Below, piece after piece: positions 23,445 through 33,404 of a stretch of DNA of 64,000 nucleotides. Numbering within the stretch: the stretch's first letter is position 1; each line of letters starts with the position of its first letter. Origin of the DNA: Portulaca oleracea. Its lineage: Eukaryota > Streptophyta > Magnoliopsida > Caryophyllales > Portulacaceae. Location of the stretch: the NCBI GenBank assembly GCA_029582165.1, contig CM055892.1, positions 10,922,254-10,986,253 on the forward strand, written 5' to 3'. The position numbers were made by a program, and so were the translations under genes. Under the pieces are notes generated by a model, which had not been told where the DNA came from, searched no databases, and worked only from the letters and a program-made list of their open reading frames with translations.

Positions 23445-23717
23445 AGGGTCCCATTGGCGGTCCCTTTGCTACTTCTTGGGCCCGAATGGAATAATGGGCC
23501 GGTACTTAATTTATTAGTAAATTATTTTAGTGTAATTTTGGATGTTTTAATAATATAAAAGAATTTGTAAAATAAATAAAGTTTCATCACCCTGAAAATG
23601 AATTTCGAAAATAAAAATACCCTTATTTAAGGATTAAGCAACCTTAGTTGGCTCCCGATCACATAAGTAGCGCATCACGGGGGAAGAGCGATTGCTTCTC
23701 TCCCCCAGGGTGCTACA

Positions 23718-24661
23718 CACGTACTCGGAAAGTGCCACCATTCGATCCACCATGCAATGTCACGAGTTTCTTTTAGGAATGCAATCCATTCTGTTATTGA
23801 ATGGAGATTGGTGTACTTCCTCTTCCTTTGGTAATAGTTCGCCAATGCCAAAGAAGTTCGAGGGTCCTTGATGAGACCCAAATGCTCCATCAGCCAGATC
23901 TGTCCATAAAGTTAGCAAGGGTTAAAATTGAATGCCAATTATCCGAAACTAAAGAAAAAAAAATATGTGTAAAACCCGCACGAGTTTTACAGACAGTAGA
24001 GAAAAAACAAATGATGAAGAAAGGAGAGGAGGAGAAGAAGTACCTGAAGAAGTAGGGGGCTCCCACGAAGCTCATGCTCTGGATTCGGGTCGTCCAAGCC
24101 CATCATGGTCTCCGCTAGCATCAATGGCACCGGGTTGTAACCCCGAGATATATCTCCAACAATTTGAATCAAGTTCGCCAGCCCGGTTCTCTTGCCACCG
24201 TGATAGAAGCAAAACTCACCAAGAAAACATAATACGAGCGCTCGCACTCGTGTCACGAGACCATATTCCAAAGTATCAGGAGATTGGAAATATTCAACTA
24301 CGGTTTGGAAATGTACCTTTTCACCGAGTATTGCACTTCCGATGACCCGAGATGGAAGGCATAGCAGCTCTTTGTACAGTTTGGTGAAATCAGGCGATGT
24401 TGGAGGTGACGTCGGTCGAGCAAAGTGATTCGTCCCTAGGATTGAGGACCACTCCTCCGGAAGCGGACATAACTCCTTTAAAATGAATCGAAAAACATGC
24501 ATTTTCGGGTCCCAAAAAGTCTCCGCCGCTCGGAGAAAGTCATGGTTGACCCTCACTTGTCGAAGGCTCAACAAGCTCGTCAGCTTGTATCGCTCGAGCT
24601 CTTTCTTCTCTTCCTTGGATAAGGTGCTCATCCATGTAGCAAGTTTCTTTTCAAAAGCCAT
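23718..24661 (-). pseudogene. antisense gene 1, 5' part (element A), DUF7745-like
   Basis: Exon 1 runs 24661-24044 (618 nt, 206 codons, MAFEKKLATW to SPLLLQ) and is fully open. The intron is 24043-23900 (donor CAG|GTACTT, acceptor GGACAG). Exon 2 starts at 23899 (IWLMEHLGLI) and is broken at 23718 by element B; its remainder is 6276-5747. This is the better-preserved copy: PLPEEWSSILGTNHF, LCLPSRVIGSAI, LCFLGEFCFYHGGKRTG, NPVPLMLAETM and DDPNPEHELRG. The pattern resembles DUF7745, a domain of unknown function in plant element-borne proteins. The equal exon-1 length in A and B and the phase-0 splice support a real coding gene in the ancestor. Own TATA box at 24754-24761. Confidence 0.8.
23971..23988. 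repeat. single CpG palindrome in intron 1 of antisense gene 1 (A)
   Basis: AAAACCCGCACGAGTTTT inside the 144-nt intron, at the site homologous to 16366-16383 of element B. Confidence 0.88.
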
Positions 24662-24753
24662 GAGAATTTGAAGGATTTTTTTGTTTCTTGAGATTGTTTG
24701 ATGAAGACTTTAAAGTGAAGATGATGAGTAATGATCATATGCATAAGATGAGG

Positions 24754-24761
24754 TATTTATA
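24754..24761 (-). promoter_or_regulatory. promoter of antisense gene 1 (A), TATA box
   Basis: TATAAATACC on the minus strand, 93 bp before the ATG. It is preceded about 124 bp upstream by a CpG-palindrome pair, as in element B. Confidence 0.72.
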
Positions 24762-24884
24762 CATCTTCATCCATGATCAAAATGGAGCAAAATGGTCAGC
24801 AAGTGATCATATAGCCGTTGCCTTCAAATCCCATGATTTATGCCATCCACACGACTAGCAAAAATAAAAAAAAGAAGAAAAATC

Positions 24885-24978
24885 AAAACCCGCGTGGGTT
24901 TTGATTCCCCCAGATCCACGCGCGCGCCTAGCCAAGCCCAGCCCAAGGCCATCTGAAGAGAAAACCCGCGGGGGTTTT
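24885..24978. repeat. CpG-palindrome pair upstream of antisense gene 1 (A)
   Basis: Copies at 24885-24902 (CCCGCGTGGG) and 24961-24978 (CCCGCGGGGG), 76 bp apart. Homologous to 17272-17367 of element B. Confidence 0.88.
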
Positions 24979-25373
24979 AATAATAGTTGGGCCCGCCTTC
25001 AACGATCAGCCCGTTTGTCTTCTCACTTTATTTGGGCCTTGCTTCTTGTGAATTAAATTGACCCGTTCATGTATCTTGTATGTTTTGGGTTTTGTTTTTA
25101 GCTCAATGACACTCGGTTCCGAAATTTTTGCTCGAGTTTACTCCGACACTAAGTTTTATGTTTTATTTTATTTTATTTTCTTTTTGGGGAAGCGGGATTA
25201 ATTTCGGATTAATCCCGTCATGTGGAAAATCATTCAAACATGTATTAATAAAACATGAAGTTGTGCATTCATCGAGTCTTGCATAAAGCAAAATGAAATA
25301 CATAAAAAGTCTTGCATAATCTTGCATACAAAATACATGAAAGTGTATGGAGTCTTGCTTGGCATCAGTGTGG
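24979..25373. other. spacer between antisense genes 1 and 2 (A)
   Basis: About 395 bp, homologous to 17368-17748. AT-rich, with possible poly(A) signals for gene 2 and no convincing frame. Confidence 0.5.
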
Positions 25374-27583
25374 TCACCACAGGGAGCCCGAATCACTGCT
25401 ATCCTCAACCGGATCGTTACCAGCATGTGAAGTTCCGGCGTTTGAAGTGCCAGTCGTGCCAAAATAGGTGTCCCAGGAATAGTAATCTAGACCAGAAGCA
25501 CTCTACACAGGAGGCGATGGTTCAGACAGTGGCACTCCCGAAGGATATATACTCGACGGTGAAGACATGGAATGCTCCTGTGAAGCGGCTAACCATGAAT
25601 GCTCTGGGACATTCCATTCAGCGGATGGAGTAGGCCAGACAGGACCGGTTCCGTATCCGGGGGCTGGCCAACCAGAAGAGGAGGCTCCACCGAGCCAAGA
25701 ATGTTGGGGTACAGACCACTCTTGCAGGCTCATAGGCCATGAAAGACCCATCCCAAGAGCCGGAACAGGCCATCCAGCAGAATGAGATCAGAACCAAAAG
25801 AGGAAGCATCATAGGGTGCAGGATATGAAGTAGCGTCATCCGCTAGGGCCTGATTGCCAGGATACCCTACGGATGCACCTGAGTCACGGTCCCTCACCAC
25901 TATCTCCCGACCACGGCGAGCAGAGCGCACTAAAGCTGGAGTACGACGAGAATGAGAAGGCCGGTTGGTGGCGCTTGACTCCGAAGCATCCTCCACCCAA
26001 TATGAATGAGGATTAGTATCACCACCATACCCAGCACTGTGATATGACCCTCCCTGACCAAGTGGTTCCTCCAAAGACATCTGAACCATATCCTCTTCCA
26101 TACTCGGAGGACGGCGACCTCTACTGTCGGACCTGCTGCGATGAGACCAGGATGAGTGTTGACCCTCAACCAGAACGCCTTTGCCGCGACCCTCTGGTAT
26201 AGCTGCTAGAGGAGGATGAGAAGATCCACCAACTTCTTCTCGAGATCGGCCTTGAGAATAATATACCCCTACCGAAGAGTGGCGTGGGGGCTCTGTGCGA
26301 GGAGCATCTACAGTAGAACGTCGGGGTGGTTCCCTGGGAACAAATTCCGCATCACCCTCCACATCGGCCATTCTGGCGGCATTGCCCCGATATCTAACTG
26401 AGCCGATGAATGTCGGGTCAATATGTTTCCTCATGGTGCTCCACTCCTTAGTCAGTTGTCGGAGGAAAGCTCATCTTGGCTAAAAGATTGCAAAACTGGG
26501 GTTATCCATGAGTAAAATGTAGGATAAAAAGGAAGCAACCTAAAATGAAGAGTTACCGGTTTCCGTTCGAATGCTTGAAGTGTGGAACACTCGCTACTGT
26601 TCTCCACGTCCAAAAAGCCGCCGATCTTTCTCCTCTCTAGTGGAATCTCCACCTCAGCGGCCTTGGCATAAGGCCCTAGTTGTAGACTCTATGGTCAAAA
26701 ATCAACCAAAATATAATAAGGACAAAGGAGGAAGATACATACCACTCGGGGAGCCAAACGACTAAGATAACGCTGGAGCTCTTCGTCGAATTGCTCCTGC
26801 GGAACATCATGGACGAAGTTGTCAAAATCTTGACCCCGAATCAGATCCCCCAGAACACCCAGGTCAACGCGCCACGGCTCGAACATATGCTCTGGAGGAT
26901 CTCGGGGAATAAGGCCAGGATATCCCCCCCAGGATCTGCCTCGAAGCTCTTTTTCCCAAGTACCACACAAAGCATGAAGGTCCCTCCATCAGAAGGCGGA
27001 GGCGAGTGTCATGTTCCACCAAGTGTAAAGGGGTGGGCAGTCGGTATTGCGAAAAGAAGAGTCTCGGGTACGTACCTCGAGCACCTTCCACAGAGTAGGG
27101 CCATACTGGTAACGAGTCTAAGCCGCATGGAGATAGACTGGATCATCATCCTGCGAAAGTCTGACACCTCGGCGAAGCCAGAGAATGAAGTTTGCATAGG
27201 CCGCTTTGCCCCAATTCAGGTTCCGAACATTATTAAAATCCAGAAGATTTCGAAACCATGTCAGGGTGATGTTATCCCAACGATTGGCGAAAAAGGTGGC
27301 AGAAATGATGTATGCCAGGAAAATAAAGTGGCGTTGCTCCCCAAGAAAATTTTGGAAGTTTGCATCACGGATGGCCGTTTCAAAATGTGTAGGAAAGGTT
27401 CGAAAGGCCTTGCCCTTGGCCCAAGCATGCTAACACCGAACCTAACCTATCCAGGACCATCGGCGGAATCTCCGCATCAAAGACTATGTCTTGCTCACCC
27501 CAAGGAAGGTTGGTGATCATAATGAAATTTGTGGGAGTAACGATCATCTCACCCATAGGCAAGTGAAAGGAGTTGGTAGTATC
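25374..27583 (-). pseudogene. antisense gene 2 (element A), plant mobile domain protein, 5' end lost
   Basis: The gene starts inside the PMD exon at 27583, where element C's LTR cuts it: FHLPMGEMIVTPTNFIMI and GEQDIVFDAEIPP. A keeps about 100 bp that element B lost (FETAIRDANFQNFLGEQRHFIF), so A shows the fuller domain. The donor GAG|GTACGT at 27076 is intact. The exon homologous to B 19689-19531 and its flanking introns are deleted, fusing toward LVEHDTRLRLLMEGPS near 27030. The following exons (to about 26716, and about 26690-26560) correspond to B. The last exon from about 26470 is open for 234 residues at 26434-25730 and encodes an Arg/Ser/Pro-rich, probably disordered tail (SHRSRSDSRGRRPPS). 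The end at 25374-25376 matches the SGSLW terminus of B. Confidence 0.75.
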
Positions 27584-27854
27584 TGTAGGACCCCGGGGGA
27601 GAGAAGCGACCGCTCTTCCCCCGTGGTGCGCTACTTAAGTGATCGGGAGCCGACTGAGGTTGCTTAATCCTTAAATAAGGATATTTTTATTTTCAAAATT
27701 CATTTTCGGGGTGATGAAACTTTATTTATTTTACAAATTCTTTATATTATTAAAATATCCGTAATTACACTAAAATAATTTACTAATAAATTTAGCACCA
27801 TCCCATTATTCCATTCGGGCCTAAGAAGTAACAAAGGGACCGCTATGGGACCCT

Positions 27855-27951
27855 AAAACCCGCGCGGGTTTTATGGCGCCATGGGCCGAGCCCTGTGCAA
27901 CTTCGACCCAGAGGAAAGGGGTTGAAAATTAATAAAACCCGTGTGGGTTTT
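27855..27951. repeat. CpG-palindrome pair in LTR of C (downstream cluster)
   Basis: Copies at 27855-27872 (perfect) and 27934-27951 (CCCGTGTGGG), 79 bp apart. Confidence 0.88.
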
Positions 27952-28847
27952 ATTAATCTCCTAGCCCGTTTTCTCTTGGGTGGCCTTAGATTAATAAAAA
28001 GTGGTACTAAATTAGTTATAATTATTTTTGTGCAATTATCGTTTATTGTAAATAACCAAAATAATTTGTAAAAGTGATAAAGAGTCGCCAGCCGATTTAA
28101 GGAAATCGAAAAACCATAAAAGAATAAACAAGTGACTCTGGTCTACGAAACCCGATTCTAAGTCCGGGGGTTAAGGTTTCGAATTCGAGAATTATAAAAA
28201 CTCTCGAATTCGCCTATTAGAAAGTAGACTCTACTAAAATCGATATTAAAATGAAAAAGAGTGGGGAGAAGTTTAATTAATTTCACGAAATTATATTCTC
28301 ATCATGCAATATAAAACAAGGTTTTCTTTACAAAATGTGCACAAGTAATGGATTTAATTTATAAATTACATGATTAAATAAGAACAAAGAAAGCAAAAAG
28401 GCGAACCTCTTCTGATTTAGGAGCCCGAATGTGCCTGTTGAAATCCTTAACTTTGCCTCGACCTTGGACCTTGATGGAAAGATGGAAGTGGTTTGGAAAA
28501 TGGTATTTTTGGTGATAATATGGATGTGTCAAAAGAGGTTAGAAGTGGTTTAGGAAGTATGATATTTTGTGAGAAGATTTAAGTATAGTATGAGTGTAGT
28601 GGAGGATAGATGATGATAGTTGGTGAGAATTTGAGTATAATGCTGGTGGTTTATGAGAGTTGTTGATGAAGAATGAATGGAATGGAGGGGGTATTTATAA
28701 GTGAATGAGGTGAGGTTTGGAGGGAAAATCATGGGGACACATCCCCATGGTCATGCCATGCAATCACAAAGGTCAAGGGAAGGAGTCAAACACGTGGGGC
28801 TAATATCAAGGGAGGGTGATCAAGATTTTGGCGCCAAGTTTACAAAG

Positions 28848-29021
28848 AAAACCCACGCAAGTTTTATAATATCCACACACGGATCGCTGACTTGGACGAC
28901 AAAACGACGCGCTTCAAGTAAGGGAAAACCCGCGCGGGTTTTGAAGTCACTGGGTCAGGACTTGCCTTGGGCTTGTCCTGCTTCTTGGCCGCCTTTGCTT
29001 ATTAAAAACCGTGCGGGTTTT
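28848..29021. repeat. CpG-palindrome triplet in LTR of C (promoter-upstream cluster)
   Basis: Copies at 28848-28865, 28925-28942 (perfect) and 29004-29021, spacings 77 and 79 bp. Confidence 0.88.
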
Positions 29022-29339
29022 ATTCCAGGTACTGGGCCGCCTTGTCCCGTTTGCTTTGCTTATTACATGAGCCCAATGACCCATCTTGGCATCCGGCCCA
29101 AATGATTTATTGAACTTTTGATGAGTCGGGATTATATAAGTGCGAATCCCAGTGTCTACAGAGAGCCCTCACTTTGATCGAGTCCGAATAGGACGAAGGT
29201 CAAAGTAGCTTGAGATGCTATCTGCTTGATGTCTGTCTTGATGCTTGCGGTGCTCTTTTATACGACGACCAAATGATGTTGTTGATGATGATGCCGTCGG
29301 TAACCTTTAGGTGGCAAACGTTGGACAACTGACGCTGAG

Positions 29340-29765
29340 GATGCCGTTGGAGACCTGATGATATCGTCGGAGACCTTTAAGTGGCATCCGTCGGATGACT
29401 GCTACTGATATCGTCAGAGACCTTTAAGTGGCATCAGTTAGACGACTGCTGCTGCTGATATCGTCGGAGACCTTTAAGTGGCATCCGTTGGACGACTGCT
29501 GCTGATGATGTCATCGGAGACCTTTAAGTGGCATCCGTTGGACGACTGCTACTGTAACATCGTCGGAGACCTTTAAGTGGTATCCGTTGGACGACTGTTG
29601 CTGATGATATCGTTGGAGACCTTTAAGTGGCATCCGTTGGACAACTGCTGCTGATGACATCGTTGGAGACCTTTCAGTGGCATCCGTTGGATGACTGCTG
29701 CTGATGACATCATCGGAGACCTTTAAGTGGCATCCGTTGGACGACTGCTGCTGATGATGGTGCTC
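29340..29765 (-). repeat. 50-bp tandem array of element C
   Basis: GGAGACCTTTAAGTGGCATC recurs at about 29370, 29417, 29467, 29517, 29566, 29616, 29666 and 29716, with spacings of 47-50 bp. The spacer carries CGTTGGACGACTGCTGCTGAT. Homologous to 21690-22075. Confidence 0.9.
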
Positions 29766-29989
29766 TTTTATGTGACAACCGGATGATATATGGTCCCTTT
29801 TTAGCGGTAACCTGAAAATCACAAGAAAATTAAGTATTGGTTTTGTCGACATGTGAGGAGGGTTCAAACTTTTACATGAACTTTGGAAACCCTAGGCCGC
29901 AGTCTTTGGGCCATCGGTTTTGTGTCGCACGACTTGCTTTGAATGGGCTGAGGGGATCTTGGCCCGCAAAATCAGACCATAGTTAGAAT

Positions 29990-30085
29990 AAAACCCACGC
30001 GGGTTTTATAACCCTTACTGGGCCGTTGAGAGGCGCTGGGCCGTGAAACTAGGCCTTTAGAGATCACAAAACCCACGCGGGTTTT
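29990..30085. repeat. CpG-palindrome pair upstream of the lost antisense gene 2 (C)
   Basis: Copies at 29990-30007 and 30068-30085 (both CCCACGCGGG), 78 bp apart. They are the counterpart of 21399-21493. Confidence 0.88.
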
Positions 30086-30293
30086 TGCTCTCTTTTTTTT
30101 TTCTTCTTTTCTTCTTTTTTTCTTTTTCCTCGTGAAGGGAATCAATGTGGGTCCCGTCTTTGTATGGATGAGGATGTGCCACGCAGCAATGTCTACTCTT
30201 TGGGTGGCAAGGTAATGACCTTTGGATTTTCGGCCAATGAAACGCATTTAGCATCTCGAGCGGGTCCTAGAAAGGAGCGGCTGATATTCACTA

Positions 30294-31082
30294 TAACCTT
30301 GAGACCAGGATTTGGTATCCTGTATAGGTTATGTGTTAGGAGATCAGGGTTTCATCCCTGATATAGGAAAGATGATTGTTTTGATGCCTTTGGTAGGCGA
30401 TTGTTTTGATGCCTTTGGTAGGTGATTATTTTGATGCCTTTGGTAGGATAATGTTTTACGGGCGATAACCCTGAGACCAGGATTTGGTATCCTGTATGGG
30501 TTATGTGTCAGGAGATCAGGGTTTCATCCCTGATATAGGTTAGATGTTATGTATTGATGCCTTAGGTAGGCGAATGTTACTTTAAGGGATTTGATATCCC
30601 GCCCGCATATTAAAATATGGATTGGTTGGGTTGAGGATAACAGTTAAGGGATTTAAGGTTTGTGAAATGATTTGACTTGTTACCTCTCCCTCAAATGAAT
30701 TGAAATGAACTTAACTTGTTTTTAACGTTAGGGGTAGACATTATTGAGATTTCCCCCTCATTTTTGAAATGTTTTGTTTTCAGGTGAAGATCTATATGCT
30801 GGGGATGGGAATTAGAAGTGAGGACGACATGTTTAGAAGTACGTTAAATATGTTGCTCTTATTTTATGAGAAACTTGAAGTTAGTTTTGAGATTTACTTC
30901 TAAGTATGACTTTGTTAGTTTGGTTTACCGTTATCAGACAGTTGTAGTTTCCTTCTCGCCTTGTATTCATTCGGGGATACGGCAGTGACGCCCAATAAGA
31001 GTTTGAGTCTTCCGCAAATTTTTTGTCTGTTAACGTTAGTTTGACTTTGACTTTTTCATAATTGAATTTGCGGGGCGTTACA
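30294..31082 (-). repeat. LTR-like remnant, probably of another Gypsy element (minus strand)
   Basis: The right edge, read on the minus strand, starts TGTAACGCCCCGCAAATTC, a start typical of plant chromovirus LTRs. The left part holds a direct duplication of about 75 bp with an offset of about 173 bp (AGACCAGGATTTGGTATCCTG at about 30301 and 30475). Each copy contains two small hairpins (AGGATTTGGTATCCT; AGATCAGGGTTTCATCCCTGAT). Between them is a 25-bp unit, TTTTGATGCCTTTGGTAGG, three times. It sits in the integrase gene of Copia element E. No coding frame. Confidence 0.45.
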
Positions 31083-31431
31083 CTATTGCATGTCAATTGG
31101 CATAGAGGTTGAACATCCTGTGCCACATGTTCATACACAAAATGACCTTGTAGAATCGTTTATCAAACGATTGCAATTAATTGCAAGACAATAACTTATG
31201 AGAGCAAAGCTTCCAACCTGTGCTTGGGGGCATGCCATATTACATGTCGTGGCATTTATTCGAATAAGGCCAATAGGTTATCATGAATGTTCTCCCCTAC
31301 AATTGGTTTCTGACCATGAACCAAATATATCTCATCTACAAACTTTTGGATGTGCGGTGTATGTACTAGTTGCCCCACCACAACGCACCAAGATGGGACC
31401 CCAAAGAAGATTGGGAATATATGTTGGGTAT
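31083..31431 (+). pseudogene. Copia integrase core, C-terminal part (element E)
   Basis: Part of a Ty1/Copia integrase. The segment before 31198 reads YCMSIGIEVEHPVPHVHTQND with a stop at 31195. From 31198 the frame has MRAKLPTCAWGHAILH, then HLQTFGCAVYV and MGPQRRLGIYVGY, the usual end of the catalytic core in Copia polyproteins. The next residues of the family follow only at 34732, after the insertion of F. Confidence 0.85.
31427..31431 (+). repeat. target site duplication of element F, left copy (GGTAT)
   Basis: GGTAT before F's first base. The right copy is 34727-34731. Confidence 0.92.
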
Positions 31432-32507
31432 TGATAACTGCTTTTTATGACTATGTTTTTGGGGAATTTAGATGGTGAATTAGGGGTAGTTGTGAGTGTA
31501 AATCTTGATTTATACCCCCTATTTCTCTATTATGCTCGGTGTTGTTGTTTTTGATGAAAACTTGTAGATTTGGGAACAAAACTTCAGCTTTAGGAACATT
31601 TCTGGCAGATTCCAGGACACCACGGTTCTCCAAATGTCAAGAACGGACCGTGGCATGAATTTGGGACGAAACGGAGCAAGACCTGGCGGACCAGTGGCCA
31701 CCACGGTCAGGCCATGGTGATCCCCACGGTCTGTGTACGAACTGTACCGACCGAGGCAGATTGCCTATGTAGGTCGGTTGTTTTCACGAGTAGAAAGGGA
31801 GGAAAGCGACGGTGTTTTGATATTCAGTCATTATCTATCATTTTTCCTTCGTTCTTTGGCCGTCAAGGAGAGAAAAGAGAGCCCTAATACTTCCATTCTA
31901 CTCCTCTTTCCTATCGTCAAGATTCAAGACCGAATCGATTCAAAAGAAACCAAGATCAAGATTTTCAAAGGAAAGGAGCGACGTTCGCGGAGAAGGTTCC
32001 ACCCCGGGATCGAAAGACTCGACGGTTGTATTCTTCGTAGTTTATCCTTCTTTTCGATTTCTTCTTTGTTTTGAGATTCGATTGTGATGATTGAAACTTG
32101 TTTCGTGTTTTCATTGAATATGAATAGATTTCTTGAATTCTAGGGATTTGCAACATGAAACAATGTAGTTTGATTTAATATTATTAGTTTGTGCATGAAT
32201 TCTTGTTATGATTCAGTACAAGGTTGTGTTTTCCATGTTCATGTTTGTTCTTTGAGCGCTCGAATACTCATGAGTCTGAGATTAACCTAAGAAGTACTGA
32301 AAGGTGAATTGAGGTAATTTGACTACCAACCTGTCTACCTAGGCTTACAAAAGTTGAAAAAGGAGTAGTAAACTAGGGAATCAATCGGATAAACTGACTT
32401 TTAAGACCTTCAATTCTGTTTAACCTAAAAGGCATACAAAATTTGTTGATTAGGTTGTTTAGAATAGTTCTATTTAGCATCGAAAGGGCGATAGGATTCA
32501 GAGGTTG
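31432..32507 (+). repeat. left LTR of element F (3' end missing)
   Basis: Matches 33405-34470 closely, including AGGCAGATTGCCTATGTAGGTCGG. The match is lost after GGATTCAGAGGTTG. Confidence 0.85.
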
Positions 32508-33404
32508 TAGTATATTTGTTAGTGACCTCGTTGGTTAGTGTGCTTGATGAGGGGAATGTTATTCTTGATCATTGATTACCCCCTCTTTTCGTTCAAGGTT
32601 GTAGTTTGTTGAAGGGGAAAGAGTAAATCTTTACTTATTCATGCTATTCATTGAAAAGAAAAGTATTGAAAAAAAGAAGAAGAAAATAGTAAAAAAAAAA
32701 GTGAGAGAGAAAAGCTTTGAAGAATAAGGTGATTAGCATGGTCGCTTTCTTGCTTATATTGGCTCTTCCCTTACTTTTCCTTCAATGTGGGATGCATATT
32801 TGAGCTTAATCGCGGTGTGAAGTAAGTGGTATTGTGTTATATGTATTGAGAATGTTGCTCTTTAGGGCCTTGGCTTTTAGCTCCACATTACCCAAATGAA
32901 TTTCCTCCTTACCCTACACCTAAGCCTCATTACAACCCTTGAAAAGTCCTCATGATTAACATTTTTGTATATTGTCTATAGGGGTAGAGAATTGAGAGTC
33001 TTGTCAAGCTTATGGTAGGTTGTTTACATTGGTTAAAGGTTTTGAGTGAACCGTCACATCTTTTTCAAACACATGAGTGGAGTGATCCACATACCCTAAA
33101 GTGAGGTCTTACTGATCCTAACTTGTTCGCCATACATGTGAATGGATTTTGATTGCATTTGAGTTGTGATGGATTGGTTGTGTTGCTTCTTGACATGTGA
33201 TTCTATTTCGAACAACAATTTTCGTTTCTATTTGATTCTTAATCTCGCTAGGGAGTCCTTGAGTGTATGTTTGCTTTGGTAATCCTGTATGCCCTTTCTA
33301 TTAGAGGAGGTGTGAGTAGGTTTCTTTTTCTTTTTGAATTCCTTTCATTGTGTTTTAAGTCTTGTACTTGCTTGGTGACAAGCAAGGAGTAAGCATGGGG
33401 GATT
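32508..33404 (+). other. internal remnant of element F, no gene
   Basis: No frame of note. An A-rich purine tract lies at 32650-32720. The 3' end, CTTGGTGACAAGCAAGGAG then GCATGGGGGATT, is a typical Gypsy 3' untranslated end with a polypurine tract. Confidence 0.6.

Larger units (their letters stand above)
6277..23717 (+). mobile_element. complete Tat-like Ty3/Gypsy element B, nested in element A
   Basis: A 17.4-kb element with two similar LTRs (1543 and 1546 bp), primer binding site, leader, gag-pol on the plus strand, two minus-strand genes, a 50-bp tandem array, polypurine tract and 5-bp target duplication CACGT. It belongs to the same family as the element A it interrupts, so this is a self-nested insertion. 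By eye the LTRs differ at roughly one base in ten in their first 350 bp, so the insertion is not recent. All genes carry lesions. Confidence 0.93.
22172..23717 (+). repeat. 3' LTR of element B
   Basis: 1546 bp, TGTAAACACC to GCTACA, homologous over its whole length to 6277-7819. TATA box at 22639-22646. It is followed by the right target duplication CACGT at 23718-23722. Confidence 0.93.
23718..27583 (+). mobile_element. element A, right part (antisense genes only)
   Basis: Element A resumes directly after the CACGT duplication with the rest of antisense gene 1, then antisense gene 2. It is cut at 27583 by the LTR of element C. A's tandem array, polypurine tract and 3' LTR are not in the window. 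Confidence 0.88.
27584..29160 (-). repeat. 3' LTR of element C
   Basis: 1577 bp. On the minus strand it runs from TGTAGACACTGGG (29160) to GGGGTCCTACA (27584). TATA box at 28692-28699 (minus). The region downstream of the TATA box differs from B by small insertions. Confidence 0.9.
27584..30293 (-). mobile_element. Tat-like element C, 3' fragment (minus strand)
   Basis: Same family as A and B in inverse orientation. Read on the minus strand: upstream region of antisense gene 2 with its palindrome pair, 50-bp tandem array, polypurine tract, 3' LTR, then flanking DNA that is element A's gene 2. Homology to B stops at about 30293, a few bases before the position of B's gene-2 TATA box. The rest of C is gone, as is the part of A that should follow. 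Confidence 0.85.

Noticed and set aside
29511..29867. 118-residue minus-strand frame over the element C tandem array
   Set aside because: The 50-bp repeats create a repetitive frame; it has no start context, and the equivalent array in B is not open.
6421..30085. CpG palindromes as rho-independent terminators or a CRISPR array
   Set aside because: The sequence is a plant genome; the sites flank promoters and lie in introns. Spacing is regular but there are only one to three per cluster and spacers are not unique acquired sequences.
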